A stretch of DNA of 64,000 nucleotides, from contig JAAWTG010000001.1 in assembly GCA_022801925.1 (NCBI GenBank), positions 1 to 64,000 on the forward strand, given 5' to 3'. Below are positions 8,224 through 17,648 of this stretch, piece after piece. The position numbers and the translations under genes are program-made. How positions within the stretch are numbered: position 1 is the first letter of the stretch; each line of letters begins with the position of its first letter. This DNA is from Clostridia bacterium. Its GTDB lineage: Bacteria > Bacillota > Clostridia > RUG12999. The notes below the pieces were generated by a model. That model saw only the letters and a program-made list of their open reading frames with translations, had not been told where the DNA came from and searched no databases.

Positions 8224-10115
8224 AGCCATGCGCTTGCGCTGGCGTCACTGGGCATACGCCAGTCGCCGCGCGGGGAGAGCGCCACAGACCCGACTTTCGG
8301 TCCGTCGGGTAGACAGGAACGTTTGAATTGCTGTGAGAAAAAGCGACGGTAAAACAATTTGAGCCACGATAAAACGGTTTCATGGTCAAACTGCCCTGCG
8401 AACGCATAGTCTGCCAGCCGCAATACTTTTGCGGGCGGAAATCCGAAACGAATCGCATAGTATAAGAAAAAGTCGTGCAAATCGTAAGAACCAACGATTT
8501 CTTCCGTTTTTTGTGCAATATCATCACCGGAGGGCGGAAGTAATTCCGGACTGATGGGCGTTGCTAAAATATCTAACAATACTTCCTTCAGTTTTGTATC
8601 TTTCGCTTGCGCTGCTTCATATTCGACAATGTGACGCACCAATGTTTTGGGAATAGATACGTTGACACCGTACATGGACATATGGTCGCCGTTATAAGTC
8701 GCCCAGCCCAGTGCGAGTTCCGATAAATCACCGGTGCCAATCACAATACCGTCGGTTTGGTTGGCAATATCCATTAGAATTTGCGTGCGTTCTCGCGCCT
8801 GTGCATTTTCAAATACAACGGAATAATCGTCTGCGGCATGACCGATATCAGAAAAATGCTGCTCTACGGCGGCGGCAATGTCAATGGTGCGCAGCGTGAC
8901 GCCCAATCTTTCACAAAGCAGTTCCGCATTGGTTTTGGTGCGCGCTGTCGTGCCGAAACAGGGCATGGTGACTGCCACAATATCCTTGCGCGGGCAGGAG
9001 AGCTGATCCATTGCCCGAACCGTTACCAGCAGCGCCAGACAGGAATCCAGACCGCCGGAAATACCGACAACAGCCGTTTTGCTGTAGGAACGCTGCAGCC
9101 GCGTTTTGAGTCCCTGTGATTGCATAGCCAGAATCTCTTCGCAGCGGTTTGATAGATCTGCTGCACCGGCAGGCACAAAGGGACGCGGTGAAACCATGCG
9201 GGTCAGCGCCGTTTCTGTTTTCGGCATGGAGAAAGAAATTGTTTGATAGCCGATGGGTGGCGCGGCATTGGTATAGGTGCTCATGCGCTGCCGTTCATGG
9301 CGCAGACGAAACAAATCAATTTCCGTACATATCAATTGATTTTGAAACAGAGGGCTTTCTGCGAGCAAAGTACCATTTTCGCAAATAATATTGTGACCTG
9401 CAAATACCATATCGGTTGTAGATTCTCCGTCTCCGGCGTCCGCATAAATATAGCCGCAGAGTAGGCGTGCAGATTGGTTTTGCACCAAGGCGCGTCGATA
9501 ATCGCTTTTCCCGATGGTCTCATCGCTGGCGGAACAATTTACAATCAGATAAGCACCGGCCGGTGCAAGGTCGTTAGAAACCGGATTCGCAACCCAGACG
9601 TCTTCGCAGATTTCAATGCCAACCGTAAATTCCGGCAGTTCTTTACAGGAAAACAGCAGTTTTGCGCCAAAGGGGCAGGTGAGCGCACCGATGGTAACGG
9701 TGGTGTTATCGGCGGGCGCGGGCGTGAAATACCGTTTTTCATAGAATTCGCCATAATTGGGAATATGCGTTTTTGGTACAATGCCCAGAAGACTGCCGTC
9801 ATGAATCACGGCGGCGCAGTTGTATAGTCGGTATCCTACGCGCAGCGGCAGTCCGACAACAATGACGGCTTGTATGCCGTGGCTATAGGAGACAAGCTCC
9901 AAAAGCGCTTGCTGCGCTTCGTCAGCCAGCAGAGATTGCAGAAATAGGTCGCCGCAGGTGTAGCCGGTGATACACAGTTCGGGAAACACCAAAAGATGTG
10001 CGCCTTGTTGCTGCGCTAAATCTATTTGTTTTTTGATTTCGCCTAAGTTTGTCCGACAGCCGGCAACGGTGATTTGTGGTGTTGCTGCCGCCACTTTGAT
10101 AAAACCATGTTGCAT
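8199..10115 (-). CDS. nadE: Glutamine-dependent NAD+ synthetase
   Basis: Catalyses the last step of NAD+ synthesis, amidating deamido-NAD+ with ammonia from glutamine. The 638-residue protein is the two-domain form: an N-terminal nitrilase-type glutaminase (1-~290) with the Glu-Lys-Cys triad in FPELCITGY (E46), VPKTHIPNY and GIEICEDVW; and a C-terminal synthetase domain with the ATP pyrophosphatase P-loop SGGLDSCLAL and the GTGDLSELALGW motif. ATG start, preceded by AAAGGGG. The 3' end lies inside a 22-bp inverted repeat. First gene of a minus-strand pair with the MATE exporter. Confidence 0.97.
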   Translation of the reverse strand: MQHGFIKVAAATPQITVAGCRTNLGEIKKQIDLAQQQGAHLLVFPELCITGYTCGDLFLQSLLADEAQQALLELVSYSHGIQAVIVVGLPLRVGYRLYNCAAVIHDGSLLGIVPKTHIPNYGEFYEKRYFTPAPADNTTVTIGALTCPFGAKLLFSCKELPEFTVGIEICEDVWVANPVSNDLAPAGAYLIVNCSASDETIGKSDYRRALVQNQSARLLCGYIYADAGDGESTTDMVFAGHNIICENGTLLAESPLFQNQLICTEIDLFRLRHERQRMSTYTNAAPPIGYQTISFSMPKTETALTRMVSPRPFVPAGAADLSNRCEEILAMQSQGLKTRLQRSYSKTAVVGISGGLDSCLALLVTVRAMDQLSCPRKDIVAVTMPCFGTTARTKTNAELLCERLGVTLRTIDIAAAVEQHFSDIGHAADDYSVVFENAQARERTQILMDIANQTDGIVIGTGDLSELALGWATYNGDHMSMYGVNVSIPKTLVRHIVEYEAAQAKDTKLKEVLLDILATPISPELLPPSGDDIAQKTEEIVGSYDLHDFFLYYAIRFGFPPAKVLRLADYAFAGQFDHETVLSWLKLFYRRFFSQQFKRSCLPDGPKVGSVALSPRGDWRMPSDASASAWLEELEKLS

Positions 10116-10267
10116 ATAGGTCGCCCCTTTTATTGAAATATTTGCTATCTACTATTTTATATCTTGTGCAATTGTTTGTCAAATTATTTTCTGTATATAA
10201 AAAAGAATTCAGAAGACAGAACAGCGAAACAATGGTTTCATGCCGGAAAAATTGTGGAAGCTGCCCA

Positions 10268-10296
10268 TTGTATTCGGTTTGTTTTTGTAGTATAGT
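10268..10296 (+). promoter_or_regulatory. Probable promoter of the metallophosphoesterase gene
   Basis: TTGTAT at 10268-10273 and TATAGT at 10291-10296, 17 bases apart. This placement supports the short start at 10331 for the downstream gene. Confidence 0.65.
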
Positions 10297-10330
10297 AGGC
10301 ATATCAAGTGATGAAAGAAGTGTGCGGGAC

Positions 10331-11230
10331 ATGAAATTGGCAGTGATGGCGGATTTACATGTGGATTTGGTACCGGGAGCGCAGCGGCGGTTGACGGACT
10401 TTTTCGCAGCAGCGCGGCGGGAACATGCGGATATGATTGTAAATTTGGGGGATTTTGCCGCGCCAGGGCCGGAAAATCAGTGGGTTGCTGATATGTGGAG
10501 AAGCTGTCCTGTGCCGCACTGTATGGTATTGGGCAATCATGATATGGACGAAAGCGACAAAAGCGGAGTGATGCAATTCTACGGATTGAAACGGAGCTAT
10601 GATACCTTTGTTTTTGAAGGCGTACAGTTTATACTATTGGATACGAACCATTTTGAGAGAAACGGTATATGCTATGATTATGCATACCGGAATTATTTTG
10701 ACAAACAACGTGAATTTTTGGGCGCAGAGCAGAGGCGGTGGCTGCTCGGCGTATTGGAGCAGACAGAACTGCCGTGCGTGTTGTTTAGCCATGAGGGCAT
10801 GGAAAACACAGGAGACAAAGAAGAGGTGCTGGCAATTTTAAAGCAATACCGAAATAAAATTGCAGTATGTATCAACGGACATAATCATGTGGATGGATTG
10901 ACAGAACAAGAAGGGATTCATTTTTTGGATGTGATTAGTATGTCACAGCATTGGATTGGGGAAACAACACACTTATTAACAGCAGAAGAATGTACGGATT
11001 ATTGCTCAGAGGAAGTGTTTCGGAAACATAGGTGGCTGCCGTATGTAGTACCATTGGCAGATACGATGTATGAAATGATAGAAATTGATTTGGAACAAAA
11101 AAGAATAGCGGTTTCAGGTCCCCAAAGCAGTTTTATTGGGAAGAGTCCGGTGGAACGAGGACATAGCGGATTGCTTAATGGAATTGCAATGACGGCAGAA
11201 GTGAAAGAGAAAACATTTTATTGGGGATAA
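10331..11230 (+). CDS. Calcineurin-like metallophosphoesterase
   Basis: A 299-residue cytoplasmic protein with the five metallophosphatase motifs: ADLHVD (res 9-14), NLGDFAAPG, LGNHDMDES, FSHEGM and NGHNHVDG. These bind a dinuclear metal centre. The substrate (nucleotide, phosphoprotein or diester) cannot be told. The start was set at ATG 10331, after the promoter; a longer in-frame ORF from 10133 with a Cys-rich leader overlaps the promoter and is rejected. Monocistronic, with a very strong terminator directly after. Confidence 0.85.
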   Translation: MKLAVMADLHVDLVPGAQRRLTDFFAAARREHADMIVNLGDFAAPGPENQWVADMWRSCPVPHCMVLGNHDMDESDKSGVMQFYGLKRSYDTFVFEGVQFILLDTNHFERNGICYDYAYRNYFDKQREFLGAEQRRWLLGVLEQTELPCVLFSHEGMENTGDKEEVLAILKQYRNKIAVCINGHNHVDGLTEQEGIHFLDVISMSQHWIGETTHLLTAEECTDYCSEEVFRKHRWLPYVVPLADTMYEMIEIDLEQKRIAVSGPQSSFIGKSPVERGHSGLLNGIAMTAEVKEKTFYWG

Positions 11231-11233
11231 GAG

Positions 11234-11287
11234 GAACGCAAACAAAGAGGGCGGTGCGAAATAACACCGCCCTCTTTGTTTGCGTGG
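11234..11287. terminator. Bidirectional terminator, 21-bp stem
   Basis: Arms 11236-11256 and 11265-11285 are perfectly complementary over 21 bp with an 8-nt loop. It separates the convergent metallophosphoesterase and isomerase genes. Confidence 0.9.
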
Positions 11288-11329
11288 CATGGTTTTAATG
11301 GGAAAACATCATTTTATCACTATAGGAAA

Positions 11330-12223
11330 TTAGTCAGCAATAAAGTTTTCTGAGATTAACTCTTTGCCGATTGCATATAACAATTGCAAGGCGGCATCTT
11401 TGCAGGTATTAGGGACAGGGCGAATCAACATGTGGGATTCAAAAGTAAAGGGACCCGGAAATGCAATCTCATGGAGTGCCTGCATGATGGGCTTCCACTC
11501 AATAGTTCCGTAAAATGGGGCGGTATGTTGGTCTTGTTTCCCGTTGCTGTCTTGAATATGCACTGCTTTGAGACGACTGCCAATCATGTGGAGCATGTCA
11601 GGCTGTGACACCCCTTGAATATGTGCATGTCCTGTATCCCAGCAGATGCCGACATGGGGGGAACCCAAACTGTCCACAAGGTCTATGAGATTTTCTGTTT
11701 TGGCAGTATAGAGCCCTTCCATGCCGCTATAGCGACCAAACTGGTCTGCCATATTTTCAATTGCGATGCCGATGCCGGAGTCTTCCGCAAGCTGCACGAA
11801 CGGTTCAAACCAACGAAGGTTGGCGTCCTTCAATGCTTGCGTATGTGCGGCGTCAAAGCTGCCCGGGAAGGTACCCGCATGGAAAACAAGCCATGGTATG
11901 TCCAGCATGGCGGCAGCCTGAATGCTGCGCTTTGCCTGTTTATATAGATGGTCGCTCTTTTCGCCTTCGCTGAAAATGGGATAAATGGGGGCATGACCTT
12001 GCACATAAGTAATACCATGGTTTTGCCCATATGTTTTGATATCCTGAATCCAATCTTCCCAATGCTCCTGTACAAAAGGAGAATCGGGAAATGGGGAATA
12101 GTCGCCGGACCAGTCGCCGAAATTGATATCCATACATGTGAAACCGGCACGGCGAATCCGTTCTATTTGTTCTATCATGGTGCCGCAGCCAAATAATACA
12201 TTTACTGATGTTGCAATGTCCAA
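11330..12223 (-). CDS. Sugar phosphate isomerase/epimerase family protein (AP-endonuclease-2-like TIM barrel)
   Basis: A 297-residue protein of the xylose-isomerase-like TIM barrel family. Metal-site motifs are visible in order: VFHAGTFPG, IAIENM, ICWDTGHAH, VHIQDSNG and FESHM. Such proteins isomerise or epimerise sugars or act as inosose dehydratase-like enzymes; the substrate is unknown. Translation is likely from TTG at 12223 because AAGGAGG (12232-12238) is 8 bases upstream. It lies downstream of ppdK on the same strand but behind that gene's terminator. Confidence 0.85.
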   Translation of the reverse strand: MDIATSVNVLFGCGTMIEQIERIRRAGFTCMDINFGDWSGDYSPFPDSPFVQEHWEDWIQDIKTYGQNHGITYVQGHAPIYPIFSEGEKSDHLYKQAKRSIQAAAMLDIPWLVFHAGTFPGSFDAAHTQALKDANLRWFEPFVQLAEDSGIGIAIENMADQFGRYSGMEGLYTAKTENLIDLVDSLGSPHVGICWDTGHAHIQGVSQPDMLHMIGSRLKAVHIQDSNGKQDQHTAPFYGTIEWKPIMQALHEIAFPGPFTFESHMLIRPVPNTCKDAALQLLYAIGKELISENFIAD

Positions 12224-12239
12224 TTTTGAAACCTCCTTA

Positions 12240-12302
12240 AAAAAGAAACATCACCTGATTCCTGTTATCCATAAGGACAGCACAGGAAACAGATGATGTT
12301 AC
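12240..12302 (-). terminator. Terminator of ppdK
   Basis: Arms 12247-12265 and 12282-12300 pair over 19 positions with a few mismatches; on the minus strand the stem ends in TCTTTTTT. Confidence 0.85.
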
Positions 12303-12336
12303 AGATTTCATCTACATTTTTATGAAATGCAGCGAA

Positions 12337-14946
12337 TTATCCTTCTTTTACTTTTGCCTGCGCCGCAGCCAGTCTTGCAATCGGCACGCGGAACGGCGAG
12401 CAGGATACATAGTTCAGACCGGTACGGTGGCAGAATTCAACGGAGGACGGGTCGCCGCCGTGTTCACCACAGATACCCAGTTTGATGTCAGGACGCGTTT
12501 GACGTCCCAGTTTTGCAGCCATTTCAACCAGTTTGCCAACACCATCCTGATCCAATTTTGCAAACGGATCACTTTCAAAGATTTTCTTATCATAGTAATC
12601 ATCTAAGAATTTACCAGCGTCGTCACGGCTGAAACCGTATGTCATCTGGGTTAAGTCGTTGGTACCGAAGCTGAAGAATTCTGCTTCTTTTGCAATTTCG
12701 TCCGCTGTGACAGCAGCACGCGGAATTTCAATCATGGTACCTACTTTGTAGGTCATGTTCACGCCGGCTTTTGCAATGATTTCATCTGCTGTTTTGGTGA
12801 CAACAGATTTCACATATTTCAGTTCGTTCACATCGCCAACCAACGGAATCATAATTTCAGGAACAATATCTCCGCCAACGCTGATAGCAGCTTCGATAAT
12901 AGCACGTGTCTGCATTGCCGCGATTTCCGGATAGGTAACAGCCAGACGGCAGCCACGATGTCCCAGCATGGGGTTGAATTCGTGCAGGTCTGCGGAAGTC
13001 TGTTTGATGGATTCTAATGTTACGCCCATTTCTTTTGCGAGGTCTGCCATTTCTTCTTCTGTGTGTGGCAGGAATTCATGCAACGGGGGATCCAGCAGAC
13101 GAACTGTGACAGGCAGTCCTTTCATTGCTTTGAAAATGCCTTCAAAGTCACCTTTCTGATAAGGTAACAGTTTTGCCAACGCTTTTTCGCGGTCTTCCAA
13201 TGTTTTGGACAGAATCATTTGACGGATGGCACTGATACGGTCTTCTTCAAAGAACATGTGCTCGGTACGGCACAGACCGATTCCCTGTGCGCCAAAGTGC
13301 AATGCGGTTTCCGCATCTTTCGGTGTATCTGCATTGGTGCGAACCTGCAATGTACGAATTGCATCCGCCCAGCCCATGAATTTGTTGAAATCGTCTGTCA
13401 TAACAGCGTTCATGGTTTCAACAGCTTCACCGTAGATGTTACCGGTGCTGCCGTCAATGGAGATGAAATCGCCTTCTTTGATGGTCAAACCGCCAACAGT
13501 GAACAGTTTTGCATCTTCATCAATTTTGATGTCGCCGCAACCAGCTACGCAGCAAGTACCCATACCACGCGCAACAACAGCAGCGTGAGAGGTCATACCG
13601 CCACGAACCGTCAGGATACCTTCGGAAGCGTCCATACCTTCAATGTCTTCCGGAGAGGTTTCCAGACGAACCAGAACAACTTTCTGTCCGCTCTGTGCAG
13701 CAGCAACAGCGGTTTCTGCTGTGAAATATACCTGGCCACAAGCAGCGCCGGGAGAAGCCGGCAGACCTTTTGCAACAGCGGTCGCTTTTTTCAGCGCGTC
13801 AGGATTGAACTGCGGATGCAGCAAGCTGTCGAGTTGTTTGGGTTCCACTTTTAAGATAGCTTCTTCTTTTGTCAGCATACCTTCAGCCACCAAATCCACT
13901 GCAATTTTCAGTGCAGCAGCAGCCGTTCTTTTTCCGTTACGGGTTTGCAGCATATATAATTTACCATTTTCAATGGTGAATTCCATGTCCTGCATGTCTC
14001 TGTAGTGCTGTTCCAGTTTTGTTGCAATGTCAACAAACTGGTTATAAACAGCCGGATTTTCTTTTTCCAGCGCGGAGATAGGCTGCGGCGTACGGATACC
14101 AGCCACAACGTCTTCGCCCTGTGCATTCATCAAATATTCGCCATAGAGTTTCTTTTCGCCGGTGGAGGGGTTTCTTGTGAAAGCAACACCTGTACCGGAG
14201 GTATTACCCATGTTACCGAATACCATTGCCTGCACGTTAACAGCAGTACCCCAGCTGGAGGGGATATCGTTCATGCGGCGGTATACATTTGCACGCGGGT
14301 TGTTCCAGGAACGGAACACAGCTTTCACAGATTCAATTAACTGGTCTTTCGGGTCTTGCGGGAAATCAAAGCCTTTTGCTTCTTTGAAATATGCTTTGAA
14401 TTTCACAATCATTTCTTTCAGGTCGTTTGCGTCCAGTTCAATATCCTGCGTTACGCCTTTTGCTTCTTTCATTTCGTCAATGATGCGTTCAAACTGACTC
14501 TTCGGCACTTCCATAACAACGTCGGAAAACATCTGAATGAACCGGCGGTAGCTGTCATAGGCAAAACGCGGGTCTGTTTTTTCTTTGAATTTTTCAACGA
14601 TTTCATCATTCAGTCCCAGATTCAGGATGGTATCCATCATGCCGGGCATGGAAGCTCTTGCGCCGGAACGAACGGATACCAAAAACGGATTTTCAGGATC
14701 ACCGAATTTTTTACCGGCGATTTCTTCTACTTTTGCAAGTTGTGCAAAAATTTCGTCAATAATTTCCGGTGCAATGGTTTCACCGTCTTCATAGTATTTG
14801 GTGCAAGCTTCTGTTGTTACCGTGAAGCCTTGCGGTACCGGAAATCCCAGATTTGTCATTTCTGCCAGGTTGGCGCCTTTACCGCCAAGGAGGTTACGCA
14901 TGCTTGCGTCGCCTTCCGTAAACAGGTAAACGTATTTTTTACTCAT
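12337..14946 (-). CDS. ppdK: Pyruvate, phosphate dikinase
   Basis: Interconverts pyruvate + ATP + Pi and phosphoenolpyruvate + AMP + PPi. In anaerobic Clostridia it often supports PPi-dependent glycolysis or PEP formation. The 869-residue protein is full length: N-terminal ATP-grasp nucleotide domain (GGKGANLAEMTNLGFPVPQGF), the central phosphohistidine domain with GGMTSHAAVVARG, and the C-terminal PEP/pyruvate barrel ending GICGEHGGDPSS...GLNYVSCSPFRVPIARLAAAQA. ATG start with GGAGGT upstream. Own promoter at 15125-15153 and terminator. Confidence 0.98.
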   Translation of the reverse strand: MSKKYVYLFTEGDASMRNLLGGKGANLAEMTNLGFPVPQGFTVTTEACTKYYEDGETIAPEIIDEIFAQLAKVEEIAGKKFGDPENPFLVSVRSGARASMPGMMDTILNLGLNDEIVEKFKEKTDPRFAYDSYRRFIQMFSDVVMEVPKSQFERIIDEMKEAKGVTQDIELDANDLKEMIVKFKAYFKEAKGFDFPQDPKDQLIESVKAVFRSWNNPRANVYRRMNDIPSSWGTAVNVQAMVFGNMGNTSGTGVAFTRNPSTGEKKLYGEYLMNAQGEDVVAGIRTPQPISALEKENPAVYNQFVDIATKLEQHYRDMQDMEFTIENGKLYMLQTRNGKRTAAAALKIAVDLVAEGMLTKEEAILKVEPKQLDSLLHPQFNPDALKKATAVAKGLPASPGAACGQVYFTAETAVAAAQSGQKVVLVRLETSPEDIEGMDASEGILTVRGGMTSHAAVVARGMGTCCVAGCGDIKIDEDAKLFTVGGLTIKEGDFISIDGSTGNIYGEAVETMNAVMTDDFNKFMGWADAIRTLQVRTNADTPKDAETALHFGAQGIGLCRTEHMFFEEDRISAIRQMILSKTLEDREKALAKLLPYQKGDFEGIFKAMKGLPVTVRLLDPPLHEFLPHTEEEMADLAKEMGVTLESIKQTSADLHEFNPMLGHRGCRLAVTYPEIAAMQTRAIIEAAISVGGDIVPEIMIPLVGDVNELKYVKSVVTKTADEIIAKAGVNMTYKVGTMIEIPRAAVTADEIAKEAEFFSFGTNDLTQMTYGFSRDDAGKFLDDYYDKKIFESDPFAKLDQDGVGKLVEMAAKLGRQTRPDIKLGICGEHGGDPSSVEFCHRTGLNYVSCSPFRVPIARLAAAQAKVKEG

Positions 14947-15124
14947 TTGTGATTACCTCCAACTGTATGATATTTATATGAAAGCATGCCGGGCCTGTCC
15001 GCCGGGCAGAGCTCTTATAACAAAAGGAAAAATATTTTCGCCCTTTATCCTATCATGGAGTGTACTTTATGAAACAAAAAAGAATGGAAAAATCTTTCTT
15101 TTTCACCAAATACACTCAACTTAT

Positions 15125-15153
15125 ATAATATACAAAAATAAGGAAAATGTCAA
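15125..15153 (-). promoter_or_regulatory. Promoter of ppdK
   Basis: On the minus strand TTGACA (15148-15153) and TATTAT (15125-15130) are 17 bases apart. Confidence 0.8.
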
Positions 15154-15345
15154 GAATAAATTCATGTTCGCCGTTTTTTTTTCTGTAGGATTTATGAAAG
15201 AGTAGGCAAATTATGATTCGGTTTTCTCACGTGCTTGCTTCAGCAAAAATAATCTGGTAGGCATTTCAACTGTTTATTGATACTATTTCCTATAAAGTTT
15301 TTTTTATGTGGTTGGAGCAATTTGACACTGAATAAAATGCAGCAA

Positions 15346-15378
15346 TTGTTTTAATACTAATTATTTGTTTTAATACTA
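15346..15378 (+). promoter_or_regulatory. Two 14-bp direct repeats, candidate operator of the XRE gene
   Basis: TTGTTTTAATACTA occurs at 15346-15359 and 15365-15378, a 19-bp period, within the region where the XRE promoter must lie. The reverse complement of its core, TAGTATTA, appears at the methyltransferase promoter (15956-15963). Autoregulation by the XRE protein is inference. Confidence 0.5.
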
Positions 15379-15444
15379 CTTGCAGTAGCTTACAATATAA
15401 AATGTCTTGTAGTTTAATAAATAGTATGCAAGGAGTTGTTATTT

Positions 15445-15801
15445 ATGCTTACAAATAAATTATCGGGTGATTACGATAAAGTAAATTTTCATAAAATCGG
15501 TAAAAGAATCAAGGAGGAACGGCGGAAGCGTCAATTGACACAAGAGCGGTTGGCAGAGCTGGTCGATGTTACCCCTGCGTTTATCGGGCATATTGAACGC
15601 GGTGAGAGGTCGTTGTCGCTGATTACGCTGATTAAAATTTCCAACTGTTTGGGTGTCACTATTGATTATCTGTTATCAGAAACTATTATTCCTAAAGATG
15701 AAGGTATTATAGAAGAATTTAAAAATTTAATTCATGATAAGCCGATAGAAACAAGAATGGCTGTGATGGATATTTTAAAATCAGTGCTGAAATATTTGTA
15801 A
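15445..15801 (+). CDS. XRE family transcriptional regulator
   Basis: A 118-residue DNA-binding protein. A helix-turn-helix of the Cro/CI type spans about 18-72 (IGKRIKEERRKRQLTQERLAELVDVTPAFIGHIERGERSLSLITLIKISNCLGV); the C-terminal 45 residues are probably a dimerisation region. AAGGAG ends 9 bases before the ATG at 15445; a TTG-started extension is possible but unlikely. Followed by a terminator, then by a methyltransferase gene whose promoter carries a related motif. Targets unknown. Confidence 0.85.
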   Translation: MLTNKLSGDYDKVNFHKIGKRIKEERRKRQLTQERLAELVDVTPAFIGHIERGERSLSLITLIKISNCLGVTIDYLLSETIIPKDEGIIEEFKNLIHDKPIETRMAVMDILKSVLKYL

Positions 15802-15858
15802 AAAATTTGAAAAATACTGGAATACCGTTGATATATTTCTTAAAAATCAGACTTTTTG

Positions 15859-15895
15859 CGGCGTAGCAGTTTTAATGACTGCTGCGCTTTTTTTT
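15859..15895 (+). terminator. Terminator of the XRE gene
   Basis: GCGTAGCAGT (15861-15870) pairs with ACTGCTGCGC (15878-15887), one mismatch, followed by eight T. Confidence 0.9.
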
Positions 15896-15924
15896 GTGCA
15901 TTTTTTTTATCTAAATAATTTGAC

Positions 15925-15953
15925 TTGACAAATAAGTTGTTTTAAAATATACT
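15925..15953 (+). promoter_or_regulatory. Promoter of the methyltransferase gene with candidate operator
   Basis: TTGACA (15925-15930) and TATACT (15948-15953) with a 17-base spacer that contains TTGTTTTAA. TAGTATTA follows at 15956-15963 and TAGTATTT at 15978-15985, so the same motif family as upstream of the XRE gene surrounds the -10 element. Confidence 0.75.
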
Positions 15954-16063
15954 ATTAGTATTATTTATATTATCTGTTAGTATTTAATTGGACAAAAACA
16001 GAGAAAATCCGATGGATAATCGAAAAATTTATAGTATCAAGACGAATACTGGAGTGAAAAGCT

Positions 16064-16900
16064 ATGGTAAATTTATTGAAATTCTGGAACAAATGTTTTA
16101 AACCGGTTGTACATCCTTTTAATTTGTCTAATGACGGCGTTCAAACATATTCAATGTGGCAGTATGAAAAAGGAGAAGATACAATTAGTTTTTATTTGGA
16201 TTATCTCACCAAAGAAGAAATGTTTTGCGGAAAAGAGGTTTTGGATATTGGCTGCGGCGCGGGAGGTAAATCTCTTTATTATGCTTCCTGCGGCGCAAAA
16301 AAAGTAATCGGTATTGATATCGTTGCAAGATATAAACAGGAGGCGCTCGAACTTGCAAAGACTTTAAATTTGCAGGAGAAATTTGAATTTTTTGCGGCTG
16401 ACGCTTCCGACCTTCCGTTTCCGCCCGAAAGCTTTGATACAATTATCATGAATGATGCGATGGAACATGTTGCAAGACCGGAAGCTGTTTTACAAGAAGT
16501 GCTACGCGTTTTGAAAAAAGGAGGGAGAATTTTTATCAATTTTCCTCCCTATAATCACCCGTTTGGAGCGCATTTAAGCGATGTGATTTTTATTCCATGG
16601 GTTCATCTGTTCTTCAGCGATAAAACTTTGATAAAGGCGTATAAAGAATTGGTATGCAATTTACCTGATGGAACAGAACGCGTTTCCTTCCGAATCTCAA
16701 AAGACAAAAATGGAGAAGAATATTTTTCATATATCAATAAAATGACGTTAAAACGTTATAAACAAATGCTAAACAAACTACATATCTTGCCCGTATATTA
16801 TAAGGAAGTGCCGCTGCGACCTTTTTTAAAACCACTTGCAAAGCTGCCGTTCTTCCGTGAATATTTTGTTAAAATGGCTGTCAGTGTGATTGAAAAATAG
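16064..16900 (+). CDS. Class I SAM-dependent methyltransferase
   Basis: A 278-residue enzyme with the Rossmann-fold SAM motif VLDIGCGAGG (res ~60-69), the acidic residue ending strand 2 (VIGIDIV), the motif II region DASDLPFPPESFDTIIMNDAMEHV and FPPYNHPFG beyond. The end shows no membrane segment. The substrate is unknown; relatives act on lipids, glycans or small molecules. ATG with GGAG 10 bases upstream. It stands alone with its own promoter and is convergent with recO. Confidence 0.85.
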   Translation: MVNLLKFWNKCFKPVVHPFNLSNDGVQTYSMWQYEKGEDTISFYLDYLTKEEMFCGKEVLDIGCGAGGKSLYYASCGAKKVIGIDIVARYKQEALELAKTLNLQEKFEFFAADASDLPFPPESFDTIIMNDAMEHVARPEAVLQEVLRVLKKGGRIFINFPPYNHPFGAHLSDVIFIPWVHLFFSDKTLIKAYKELVCNLPDGTERVSFRISKDKNGEEYFSYINKMTLKRYKQMLNKLHILPVYYKEVPLRPFLKPLAKLPFFREYFVKMAVSVIEK

Positions 16901-16928
16901 CAAAACAAGGTAAAAGACATTTGATATT

Positions 16929-17648
16929 TCAGCGACGACCTTTCTTTGCATTGCCGAAATAACCGATATGCTGTCGGATAAAGGCGAAAAGCAGCGGGTC
17001 TGCTGCCGCCAGCAGCGCGTCTTCCGCGCGGTAGGCAAAACAACGCTGCACAGGTGCGTTGAGAATATATTGGAACATTGCCAGCAAGGAAGGCGATAGG
17101 TTTTTCTTTGTGGCGCATCCACTGCACAGGCACGTACCATTTTCCGTGTCAAACCACACCAATGCATCTGTGCTGCCGCAGCGGGCGCACGTGCTGAAAT
17201 CAGGCGTGAATCCGGCAGTTTGCGCTGCCTTTAGCAGAAAGGTGAGTTGCACTTGTTTTGGATTTGCGTCGTGGCAAAGCAGATGGAAACTGCCCAGCAC
17301 CAGCCGTAGCATGGGTTTGGCATAGTCAGCGGAAATGCAGAGATACCGCGCAAATTTTGCAATTTCGGTTGCTGTTTCAAGTCGGTCTAAATCTTCTGCC
17401 AGTTCCAGAAAAACTTGCAGCGGCGCGGCAGATTTGAGAGAATAGATTTCTTTTTTGGCAGGATACAGAATAAATTCCGCGTAGCAAAAACAGCGTGTAG
17501 CGTTATGTAGTCCCGCTTTCATACTGCGGGCGCCTTTGGCGGACACTTGTATCATGCCAAGTGTGGGGGACAGTATGCTGAGCATTCTGTCATATTCCCC
17601 TATGTTCGTATGCTGAATCACCAGTCCGGTCGTTTTGATTAGCGGCAT
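16929..17648 (-). CDS. recO: DNA repair protein RecO
   Basis: Recombination mediator that helps load RecA on SSB-coated gaps with RecR and RecF. The 239-residue protein shows the N-terminal OB fold (TGLVIQHTNIGEYDRMLSILSPTLG, VSAKGARS) and the C-terminal helical domain with a zinc-type cysteine cluster CARCGS and CLCSGCA. ATG at 17648 has GAGGAGG on the minus strand; an upstream start MRRKH lies within that site. The 5' end overlaps yqzL by 59 nt, so translation is probably coupled. Confidence 0.95.
   Translation of the reverse strand: MPLIKTTGLVIQHTNIGEYDRMLSILSPTLGMIQVSAKGARSMKAGLHNATRCFCYAEFILYPAKKEIYSLKSAAPLQVFLELAEDLDRLETATEIAKFARYLCISADYAKPMLRLVLGSFHLLCHDANPKQVQLTFLLKAAQTAGFTPDFSTCARCGSTDALVWFDTENGTCLCSGCATKKNLSPSLLAMFQYILNAPVQRCFAYRAEDALLAAADPLLFAFIRQHIGYFGNAKKGRR

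Larger units (their letters stand above)
14947..15444. other. Intergenic region between ppdK and the XRE gene
   Basis: About 500 nt hold the ppdK promoter (15125-15153, minus strand) with a leader of about 170 nt, and on the plus side the TTGTTTTAATACTA repeats before the XRE gene. The ppdK leader shows no riboswitch core I can recognise. Between 15155 and 15345 I see only AT-rich sequence. Confidence 0.6.

Noticed and set aside
10133-10330. Cys-rich N-terminal extension of the metallophosphoesterase frame
   Set aside because: It overlaps a TTGTAT-17-TATAGT promoter, has no ribosome-binding site at its start, and the family domain begins at the ATG at 10331.
14953-15120. Riboswitch in the ppdK leader
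   Set aside because: The leader is long enough, but I could not trace a conserved core or paired aptamer; a GCCGGGC repeat near 14990 alone is not enough.
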